From assembly GCA_031546825.1 (NCBI GenBank), contig JAVBJU010000010.1, positions 1 through 64,000 of the forward strand: a DNA stretch of 64,000 nt. Direction: 5' to 3'. The notes beneath the pieces are model-generated. The model saw only the letters and a program-made list of their open reading frames with translations. It had not been told where the DNA came from and ran no database searches. The DNA comes from Hohaiivirga sp031546825 (GTDB taxonomy: Bacteria > Pseudomonadota > Alphaproteobacteria > Rhizobiales > Beijerinckiaceae). The translations under genes were made by a program, and so were the position numbers. Positions 36,516 through 43,499 of the stretch are shown piece after piece. How positions within the stretch are numbered: the first letter of the stretch is position 1; every line of letters starts with the position of its first letter.

Positions 36516-37586
36516 TCAGAAAGTGAGCGTTCCGGTGGTCTGGACGCGTGCGCCGGAATGATGGGCGATGACGGTGCCCATGATCACCGGCTTCTCGCCT
36601 TCGCCCTTGAGGCATTCGATGACGGCGTCGGCGCGATCTTTCGCAGCCACCACCACCATGCCGAAGCCGCAATTGAAGGTACGCAGCATTTCCGGCTCGG
36701 CCACGTTGCCGGTTTTCGCCAGCCAGCCAAATACCGGCGGTGGCGTAAAAGCGGCGAGGTCGAGACGCACACCAAGGCCATCTGGCAGTATGCGTGGAAT
36801 ATTGTCGGGGAAGCCGCCGCCGGTGATGTGAACGAGGCCGCGAATGCCGCCGGTGGAACGGATGGCTTTCAAAAGCGGCTTCACATAAATGCGGGTGGGT
36901 TCAAGCAGCGCTTCGGCAAGCGTTTGGCCGGGCGCGAAGGGGGCGGGAGCATTCCAGCCGAGGCTAGAGACCTCGACAATCTTCCGCACCAGAGAATAAC
37001 CGTTGGAATGGACCCCGGAAGAAGGCAGGCCGATCAGCACATTGCCTTCGCTCACGCCTTCGGGCAGCAGGGTGCCACGCTCGGCTGCGCCGACCGCACA
37101 ACCGGCAAGGTCGTAATCACCTTCCGAATAAAGCCCGGGCATTTCCGCCGTCTCGCCGCCAACGAGAGCACAACCCGCCAGCTTGCAGCCATCGGCAATG
37201 CCGCGCACGATTTCAACGCCGACACCGGGCATCAGCTTGCCGGTGGCAAAGTAATCGAGGAAGAGCAGGGGTTCCGCACCCTGGACGATGATGTCATTGA
37301 CACACATCGCCACAAGGTCGATGCCGATGGTGTGGTGAATACCGCTGTCGATGGCGATTTTCACCTTGGTGCCAACGCCGTCATTGGCGGCAACCAGAAT
37401 GGGATCTTTGAAGCCCGCAGCCTTAAGATCAAACAACCCGCCAAAGCCACCGATTTCCGCATCCGCACCGGGACGGCGCGTTGCTTTCACCAGTGGCTTG
37501 ATCGCATCGACCATGGCATTGCCAGCGTCGATATCGACCCCGGATTGCGCGTAAGTCAGACCCTTGTCGGAAGTGTTCTGCGGCAT
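36516..37586 (-). CDS. purM: PurM, phosphoribosylformylglycinamidine cyclo-ligase
   Basis: PurM converts FGAM to AIR with ATP in the fifth step of purine synthesis. The 356-residue protein starts TYAQSGVDIDAGNAMV, has the GGFGGLFDL and GVGTKVKIA motifs (ATP binding) and the GGETAEMPGLY segment. It heads the purM-purN operon; a good upstream region with no gene (119 bases) separates it from the minus-strand small gene at 37706. Length and all main motifs are normal. Confidence 0.96.
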   Translation of the reverse strand: MPQNTSDKGLTYAQSGVDIDAGNAMVDAIKPLVKATRRPGADAEIGGFGGLFDLKAAGFKDPILVAANDGVGTKVKIAIDSGIHHTIGIDLVAMCVNDIIVQGAEPLLFLDYFATGKLMPGVGVEIVRGIADGCKLAGCALVGGETAEMPGLYSEGDYDLAGCAVGAAERGTLLPEGVSEGNVLIGLPSSGVHSNGYSLVRKIVEVSSLGWNAPAPFAPGQTLAEALLEPTRIYVKPLLKAIRSTGGIRGLVHITGGGFPDNIPRILPDGLGVRLDLAAFTPPPVFGWLAKTGNVAEPEMLRTFNCGFGMVVVAAKDRADAVIECLKGEGEKPVIMGTVIAHHSGARVQTTGTLTF

Positions 37587-37705
37587 GGCTCTCGTCCTGC
37601 GTGGAGATAGTTTTGTGAGTAGAGTTCCCGGACGAGAAGCGCAAGGGGGCGCGTGTCATTTCGCTCAATGAGCTGGTGTTATGAACATGGAGGAAACAGA
37701 GAAGC

Positions 37706-37969
37706 TTATTCCTCGTCATCCGTGTTTATTGAACCTCCATCGAGAAGGGTGAGGGTCACCGGAAACTCGAATTGTTGCGCCCAGCATATGGCTTCCTGAA
37801 CTGATATTTCTGTCAGTTCTTCGAATGTATAAAACTCAGGTGGATTCGAGGCTGGAGCTTCATCAGCATCCTTGTTTCTATTGTCCTGCGCGGTGGCCTC
37901 AACAATCGCGTCGACTGTTTTCCAGCGAAATTTTCGGGTTCTCATGTCAAGAATATTGCATATCGGCAT
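37706..37969 (-). CDS. Small acidic protein of unknown function
   Basis: An 87-residue product starting MPICNILDMRTRKFRWKTVD, with an acidic, proline-containing middle and an end SVQEAICWAQQFEFPVTLTLL. I do not recognise the family. The ATG at 37969 has AGGGGG six bases upstream, supporting translation. It has no signal peptide or membrane segment. It is 119 bases upstream of purM on the same strand and may share a transcript with it. Confidence 0.5.
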   Translation of the reverse strand: MPICNILDMRTRKFRWKTVDAIVEATAQDNRNKDADEAPASNPPEFYTFEELTEISVQEAICWAQQFEFPVTLTLLDGGSINTDDEE

Positions 37970-38117
37970 TACATACCCCCTATCGCCATTCAATCCGCAG
38001 TTTATTCTCATGTCAGGTCAGGATGAAGAGTTGTCTTAACATTTTTTCCTTCGTCGCCCCTCGTAAAATGGCCACGCTGCACTTAATTTAAAGCATCTGC
38101 ATAACACCGCGTGGCCC

Positions 38118-38648
38118 ATGACGATCCCGAATTTCATCACTATTGCCCGCCTCGTCATCGTGCCGATGGTCATTGCCATGATGTTGCAAGGCAATTGGCA
38201 GACGGCTTTCTTTTTGTTTGTGCTGGCCGGGATTTCAGACGGGCTTGATGGGTTCATTGCCCGTCAGTTCAATATGCGCAGCAATCTCGGCGCCTACCTT
38301 GATCCGTTGGCTGATAAGGCTTTGCTGGTTTCCATTTATGTGACGCTGGCGATCATCGGTGTTCTTCCGCCGTGGTTTGCGGTCATCGTCGTGTTTCGTG
38401 ATCTGGCGATCCTTGCGGCGGTGATACTGTCGTGGGTAATTGAGCGGCCGGTAGCGATCCGGCCGGTGATGATTTCAAAGCTCAATACCGCAGCCCAAAT
38501 TGGCTATGCGGCGGCTCTGCTGGCGGTCAAGGCTTTTGGTCTTGGCTTCGGAATGCTGGACTTTCCGCTGATGATTGTTGTGGCGCTGCTGACCATTTCA
38601 TCTGCTGCTGTTTATCTCAGCAACTGGCTGAGGCACATGGCGGGCTGA
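38118..38648 (+). CDS. CDP-alcohol phosphatidyltransferase
   Basis: A 176-residue inner-membrane enzyme with the CDP-alcohol phosphatidyltransferase signature DGLDGFIARQFNMRSNLGAYLDPLAD, including all the conserved aspartates, and about five hydrophobic segments. It resembles phosphatidylglycerophosphate synthase PgsA, but relatives next to the AI-2E permease and hda genes are often annotated only as family members, so a specific phospholipid product is not assigned. It is followed 56 bases later by the permease gene. Confidence 0.86.
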   Translation: MTIPNFITIARLVIVPMVIAMMLQGNWQTAFFLFVLAGISDGLDGFIARQFNMRSNLGAYLDPLADKALLVSIYVTLAIIGVLPPWFAVIVVFRDLAILAAVILSWVIERPVAIRPVMISKLNTAAQIGYAAALLAVKAFGLGFGMLDFPLMIVVALLTISSAAVYLSNWLRHMAG

Positions 38649-38704
38649 TACGCCCTTTGCGCCCGAAGCCGGATGCGGTACATGTGCAGCCCACAAGTGA
38701 AAGA

Positions 38705-39784
38705 ATGCGGATGACTGGTCATAAACAAACGATTTTTTGGGGATGCGTGGCGTTGCTGTTGGTTGCGGTGCTCTCGGTGCTATGGAGCGTCGCGCTGCCG
38801 TTCATCGTGGCGCTCGTTCTCGCCTATCTTCTGGACCCGTTAGTCAAGCGGCTGCAAGTCTTGGGAATGGGGCGGTTGCCGGCAACGCTGATCGTCACCT
38901 TGGCCTTTCTGTGCATTCTTGTGTTCCTGCTGGTGCTCGGCATTCCGGCCATCGCCCATCAGATTGCTGCGCTGGCCGCACGGTTGCCGTCCGATGTGGC
39001 GCGCCTGCAGGGCTTCGCATCCGAATACCTGACGCCGTTGCTCGAACGCTTCGGCGGGGCAGATCTCGTATTGCAAGTGCAAAAATACATGGGCGAGATT
39101 GCCGGGCAGGTGATGTCGTGGCTTGGAAAGTTCCTGTCATCACTGGTCGCAGGCGGGCAGGCGGTCATCTCGTTCCTGTCGCTCGTCGTCATCACGCCGG
39201 TGGCGGTGTTCTATCTGCTGCTCGACTGGCGTGGAGTGACGCGCTGGTTCAGCGATAATCTGCCTAAGGCCCATCGCGGCACCATCCTGCGGCTTGGCCG
39301 GGAAATCGCCACCGCCATAGATGGCTTTCTGCGCGGACAATTTCTGGTCTGCCTGTGCCTCGGCTGCCTTTATGCTTTCGGGCTGTGGCTGGTCGGGCTC
39401 AACTCCGGCATCACCATTGGCCTCATTGCCGGGCTGATTTCGTTTATTCCCTATATCGGCTCGCTCACTGGGCTGGTGTTGTCGCTTGGTGTTGCCATCG
39501 CCCAGTTCTGGCCGGATTGGACCATGGTCATCGCCACGCTCGGCGTATTCATGGTGGGGCAGTTTATCGAGGGGAACATTCTGTCACCGAAGCTCGTCGG
39601 CAACGCCATCGGCGTGCATCCGGTGTGGTTGATGTTCGCGCTGTTCGCGTTTGGCTCACTGTTCGGCATGGGTGGGTTGCTGATTGCCGCTCCAATGGCT
39701 GCGGTGCTGGGTGTGCTGATCCGTTTCGCGCTGCAACGCTACCGCGCCAGTGCGTATTACCGGGGCGAGGCTGATGTCTCCTAA
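38705..39784 (+). CDS. AI-2E family permease (PerM-like)
   Basis: A 359-residue membrane protein with about eight hydrophobic segments and the family motif of the AI-2 exporter-like permeases (PF01594): the middle soluble part and the SFIPYIGSLTGLVLSLGVAIAQ segment. Most members do not transport AI-2; some are Na+/H+ antiporters. The start at 38705 is chosen from two close ATG codons and is not certain. It overlaps the hda start by 11 bases, a conserved arrangement next to hda in this order. Confidence 0.85.
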   Translation: MRMTGHKQTIFWGCVALLLVAVLSVLWSVALPFIVALVLAYLLDPLVKRLQVLGMGRLPATLIVTLAFLCILVFLLVLGIPAIAHQIAALAARLPSDVARLQGFASEYLTPLLERFGGADLVLQVQKYMGEIAGQVMSWLGKFLSSLVAGGQAVISFLSLVVITPVAVFYLLLDWRGVTRWFSDNLPKAHRGTILRLGREIATAIDGFLRGQFLVCLCLGCLYAFGLWLVGLNSGITIGLIAGLISFIPYIGSLTGLVLSLGVAIAQFWPDWTMVIATLGVFMVGQFIEGNILSPKLVGNAIGVHPVWLMFALFAFGSLFGMGGLLIAAPMAAVLGVLIRFALQRYRASAYYRGEADVS

Positions 39785-40466
39785 CCCCCCGAAACAACTC
39801 ACCTTCGATCTCGGCATGGCGCCGCGCTTCGGGCGTGAGGATTTTCTGGTCAGTCCCTCCAACGAAGCTGCTTACAATTTACTTGAGGCCTGGCCCGATT
39901 GGCCAGACCATGTGGTGGTTCTCGAAGGGCCGGAGGGCAGTGGCAAAAGTCATCTCGGTGCGATCTGGGCCGAGACGGCCCATGCCTGGACGGTCGATGC
40001 TTTTGAACTCACTTCAGAGCGTGTGCCGCACCTGGCCTCGAATGGCGCTTTGCTGATTGAGGATGCCGACAAAGCGTCCATCGACGAGGCCGCGTTGTTC
40101 CATCTCCTCAACCTCGCCCGGGAACGGGGGGCGCATATCGTACTCACCGCCACGCGCCCGCTGGCGCAATGGGGGTTGACGCTTCCTGATTTGATTTCGC
40201 GCCTGCGTCTCGCGCCGAATGTCAAGGTTGAACCGCCCGACAATGCCTTGCTGGGGGCGGTGCTGGTGAAGCTGTTCATGGACCGGCAACTGATTGTAGA
40301 TACTTCAATCATTGAATATATCGTTGCCCGGCTTGGGCGCTCGCTGTCACAGGCCGAACGCACGATTGCGTGCCTTGATTCCGAAGCCTTGAGCCGCCGC
40401 AGGCGCATTACGCGGGCGATGGTTGCGGAAGTCCTGACGCAGGAAGACAGCGATAGCGAAAGCTAG
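39774..40466 (+). CDS. hda: Hda, regulator of DnaA
   Basis: Hda is a DnaA-related AAA+ protein that, with the sliding clamp, stimulates ATP hydrolysis by DnaA and prevents re-initiation. The 230-residue protein starts MSPNPPKQLTFDLG, whose QLTFDLG is the clamp-binding motif; it has Walker A GPEGSGKSHL and Walker B-like ALLIEDADKA. The C-terminal DnaA DNA-binding domain is absent, as expected. The ATG at 39774 has GAGG upstream and is inside the end of the permease gene. Its 3-prime end overlaps pdxT on the other strand by four bases. Confidence 0.92.
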   Translation: MSPNPPKQLTFDLGMAPRFGREDFLVSPSNEAAYNLLEAWPDWPDHVVVLEGPEGSGKSHLGAIWAETAHAWTVDAFELTSERVPHLASNGALLIEDADKASIDEAALFHLLNLARERGAHIVLTATRPLAQWGLTLPDLISRLRLAPNVKVEPPDNALLGAVLVKLFMDRQLIVDTSIIEYIVARLGRSLSQAERTIACLDSEALSRRRRITRAMVAEVLTQEDSDSES

Positions 40467-41032
40467 CTTACCCCTGCCAGTTCCAGAAAATATTCATGAA
40501 TAGCCGTGCTGTCGGTCAGTTCTGGATGAAACGCGGTTGCCAGCATGCGCCCTTGCCGGGCCGCGACCAGCTTGCCGTCCACCGTGGCCAATGGCTCAAC
40601 ATCGCTCCAGATGCTTTCGATATAGGGCGCACGAATGAACGTCATCGGCACGTCGCCAATCCCTTTGAAAGCGGCAATCGTGTTGAAGCTGCCCAGTTGC
40701 CGCCCATAGGCGTTGCGGCGCACGCGCATATCCATGGCCGGGATATGGCACGTATCCGCCCCCGAAATTTCTTTTGCCAGAAGGATCATGCCGGCGCAGG
40801 TGCCGAAGACCGGCAAACCGGCATGGATCGCTTGAGAGAGAGCGGGGGCAAGGCCGGTATCACCAAGCAGCTTGGCGATCACGGTGCTTTCTCCGCCGGG
40901 CACGATGATGCCTGCCAGATCGTCGGTGAAATCGGCGCGTTGGCGGATTTCCTGGCTGGCGACGCCGAGTTCCTGCAACACCTTGATATGTTCCGCAAAT
41001 GCGCCCTGCAGCGCCAACACGCCGATAGTCAT
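40463..41032 (-). CDS. pdxT: PdxT, glutaminase subunit of PLP synthase
   Basis: PdxT hydrolyses glutamine and passes ammonia to PdxS, which makes pyridoxal 5-phosphate from ribose 5-phosphate and glyceraldehyde 3-phosphate. The 189-residue protein starts MTIGVLALQGAFAEH, has PGGESTV, the nucleophile cysteine in GTCAGMILL and the His/Glu of the triad in FHPELT. It lies 14 bases after pdxS. Its end overlaps that of hda on the other strand. Confidence 0.96.
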   Translation of the reverse strand: MTIGVLALQGAFAEHIKVLQELGVASQEIRQRADFTDDLAGIIVPGGESTVIAKLLGDTGLAPALSQAIHAGLPVFGTCAGMILLAKEISGADTCHIPAMDMRVRRNAYGRQLGSFNTIAAFKGIGDVPMTFIRAPYIESIWSDVEPLATVDGKLVAARQGRMLATAFHPELTDSTAIHEYFLELAGVS

Positions 41033-41046
41033 GGCTTTTCTGTCTC

Positions 41047-41922
41047 CTACTTGCCGCGTTCTGACATCAGGAGTTTGATCTCCTGTTCGTTGACACCCAC
41101 CATCGCTTCCCCAAGGTCTTGGGAGAGCGCGGCGATTATCTTTGCATCGGAATAATTGGTGACAGCCTGGACAATGGCAGCGGCGCGTTTGGCGGGATTA
41201 CCCGATTTGAAAATGCCAGAGCCAACGAACACGCCTTCCGCGCCCAGTTGCATCATCAATGCGGCGTCGGCTGGTGTGGCGATGCCGCCCGCTGCAAAAT
41301 TGACCACCGGCAGGCGACCGATCTCTGCAACCTGTTTCACCAGCGCGTAAGGCGCGGCAAGCTGTTTGGCGGCTTCATGGAGTTCGTCGTCGGTCTTGGC
41401 TTTGAGTACACGGATTTCGCCCATGATCTTGCGCATGTGCCGCACCGCTTGCACGATATCGCCGGTGCCCGGCTCGCCCTTGGTGCGGATCATGGCGGCC
41501 CCTTCGCTGATGCGCCGGAGCGCTTCGCCCAGATCTTTCGCACCACAAACGAAGGGCACCGCGAAGCGGTGTTTGTCGATGTGGTGGATATCATCGGCGG
41601 GCGAAAGCACTTCGCTCTCGTCGATGTAATCAATTTCGATGGCTTCGAGAATCTGCGCCTCAACAAAATGACCGATGCGCACCTTGGCCATGACGGGAAT
41701 GGAGACGGCTTCCTGGATGCTTTTGATCATTTTCGGGTCGCTCATGCGTGAGACGCCGCCTGCCGCGCGGATATCGGCGGGAATACGTTCAAGCGCCATC
41801 ACCGCACACGCACCAGCCGCTTCAGCGATGCGTGCCTGCTCTGGCGTCGAGACATCCATGATGACACCGCCCTTGAGCATTTGCGCCAGATTTTTGTTCA
41901 ACTCGTGTCTGCTCTCAACCAT
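41047..41922 (-). CDS. pdxS: PdxS, PLP synthase subunit
   Basis: PdxS is the synthase subunit of the DXP-independent vitamin B6 pathway. The 291-residue protein has the conserved opening LKGGVIMDVSTPEQARIAEAAGACAVMALERIPADIR, the VMAKVRIGHFVEAQ motif with the first catalytic lysine and IRTKGEPGTG with the second. The ATG at 41922 has GGAGAG upstream; a longer in-frame extension covers the regulator operator and is not real. Most Alphaproteobacteria use the DXP-dependent PdxA/PdxJ route instead, which makes this pair unusual here. Confidence 0.96.
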   Translation of the reverse strand: MVESRHELNKNLAQMLKGGVIMDVSTPEQARIAEAAGACAVMALERIPADIRAAGGVSRMSDPKMIKSIQEAVSIPVMAKVRIGHFVEAQILEAIEIDYIDESEVLSPADDIHHIDKHRFAVPFVCGAKDLGEALRRISEGAAMIRTKGEPGTGDIVQAVRHMRKIMGEIRVLKAKTDDELHEAAKQLAAPYALVKQVAEIGRLPVVNFAAGGIATPADAALMMQLGAEGVFVGSGIFKSGNPAKRAAAIVQAVTNYSDAKIIAALSQDLGEAMVGVNEQEIKLLMSERGK

Positions 41923-41978
41923 TGCCGCTCTCCGTAGTCCAATTGACAGAAACATCATGCGGGGGCATCCTGCCGCTT

Positions 41979-42026
41979 TCTGGTATCCTATCAACAACCA
42001 GTTTTTGCATTTTTTAAGATACCAGA
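41979..42026. promoter_or_regulatory. Probable operator between pdxS and the MocR regulator gene
   Basis: TCTGGTATC (41979-41987) and GATACCAGA (42018-42026) are perfect inverted copies. A third half-site, ACCAG (41997-42001), lies between them in the same direction as the right arm, 24 bases away. Two direct and one inverted half-site in the divergent intergenic region fit a dimeric MocR-type regulator controlling both pdxST and itself. Confidence 0.65.
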
Positions 42027-42036
42027 TGAGAGACCC

Positions 42037-43425
42037 ATGATTACCGTCACACTGGATGAAACCGGCCCACAACCGCTCTACGAGCAGCTTTATCGCCACA
42101 TGCGGCGTCTCATCGAACGGGGTGAGCTTGCAACAGGTGCCCGGCTGCCCTCAAAGCGCAAGATGGCGGATCACCTGCGTGTCAGCCTGCGCACCATCGA
42201 GAATGCCTATGCCCAGCTCACGGTTGAGGGCTACATTGAGGCCGTTGAGAAGAAGGCCTTTTTCGTCAGGGCGCTGGAGGGATTTTCGCCCCCGCCTGTC
42301 GTGATAGATCCTTCCCCCATATCGTCCGTGCTCCCCAAAGCCGACATTTGCCGTTTCGATCTCAAGACCAACAAAATGTCGGTTGACGGGTTTCCCTTCG
42401 CAAGCTGGACGCGCCTCATGCGCGAATCCCTGCGTGACCGCGATACCGATTGGCTGGAGCCATCTCATCCGCAAGGAAACCTCGCTTTGCGGCACGAGAT
42501 CGTGACCTATCTGCGCCAGTTTCGCAGCATGGCTGTGAGTGCGGATCAGGTGATTCTTGGCGCGGGCACCGAATATCTCATCGGGCTTCTGACCGAGTTG
42601 ATGCCCGATGCTGTTTTTGCGCTAGAGAACCCCAACTACCACAAGCCCGCCAAAATCCTGCGCAGCCGCCGGGCTGAGTTTGTGTCCATTCCGATGGATG
42701 AGGAAGGGCTGAGCATCGACGCATTGCGCGGGAGCCGCGCTTCGGTGGTGCTCGCCGCCCCCTCGCACCATTTTCCGCTGGGCACGGTCATGACCGTCAG
42801 CCGCCGTCTGCAATTGCTGCGCTGGGCTGCGGAGCGCGACGGGCGTTATCTGGTTGAAGATGATTATGACAGCGAGTTTCGCTTTGCCCTAAAGCCCGTT
42901 CCGGCATTGCACAGTCTCGATCGCTCCGAGAAGGTTATCTATATGAATACCTTCACCCGGACCTTGGCCCCTTCATTGCGGGTTGCCTATCTGGTGCTGC
43001 CGCGACGCCTCCTTGCGCGCTACCGGGAGATGCTCAGCTTCTATGCGTGCACGGTCTCCGCCTTCGAGCAAACCACCTTGCAGCGCTTCATCGCCCGGGG
43101 CCATTATGAGCGCCATCTCAACCGCATCCGCATCCTCAATCGCGGGCGGCGAGATGCGCTTCTGACAGGGCTTTCCCCGTTGGGAGATCATTTCGAGATA
43201 CGCGGTCAGGAGGCCGGGTTACATCTGTTGGTTACGGCGCCGCATAGCCTGAGCGAAGCTGAACTGGTTACGCGTGCGCAAGGCGTCGGCGTGAGGCTTT
43301 ATGGTCTGTCGGGCTATTATCTCGATAGTCCGCCTGAAACCCATACCGTCATTCTCGGTTATGCCGGGTATTCGGTGACGGAGTTGCAACAGATAGCGGC
43401 TCTTCTGGTTCGGGCTTGGCGATAA
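42037..43425 (+). CDS. pdxR: MocR-type regulator (PdxR) lacking the PLP lysine
   Basis: A 462-residue MocR/GabR-family regulator: an N-terminal GntR winged helix (about residues 10-75, LPSKRKMADHLRVSLRTIENAYAQL) joined to a fold-type I aminotransferase domain. The PLP pyridine-binding region VEDDYDSEFRF is kept, but the usual SKT motif reads FTRTLAPSLR, putting arginine (codon CGG) where the Schiff-base lysine would be (about residue 311). The divergent position from pdxST implies PdxR function. Its style of motifs (PLYEQLYRHM, ENAYAQL, YMNTF) resembles Firmicutes regulators. The role in PLP sensing is inferred. Confidence 0.85.
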   Translation: MITVTLDETGPQPLYEQLYRHMRRLIERGELATGARLPSKRKMADHLRVSLRTIENAYAQLTVEGYIEAVEKKAFFVRALEGFSPPPVVIDPSPISSVLPKADICRFDLKTNKMSVDGFPFASWTRLMRESLRDRDTDWLEPSHPQGNLALRHEIVTYLRQFRSMAVSADQVILGAGTEYLIGLLTELMPDAVFALENPNYHKPAKILRSRRAEFVSIPMDEEGLSIDALRGSRASVVLAAPSHHFPLGTVMTVSRRLQLLRWAAERDGRYLVEDDYDSEFRFALKPVPALHSLDRSEKVIYMNTFTRTLAPSLRVAYLVLPRRLLARYREMLSFYACTVSAFEQTTLQRFIARGHYERHLNRIRILNRGRRDALLTGLSPLGDHFEIRGQEAGLHLLVTAPHSLSEAELVTRAQGVGVRLYGLSGYYLDSPPETHTVILGYAGYSVTELQQIAALLVRAWR

Positions 43426-43499
43426 TTCTGTAAGTCGCATGGACACGGCAGGGATGCGGGGGCATATTGAAAAAATCATGTCGTAATGCGGGAGCATTC

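Noticed and set aside
36510..37610. A 366-codon plus-strand frame opposite purM
   Set aside because: It is antisense to the complete purM gene and shows no family features.
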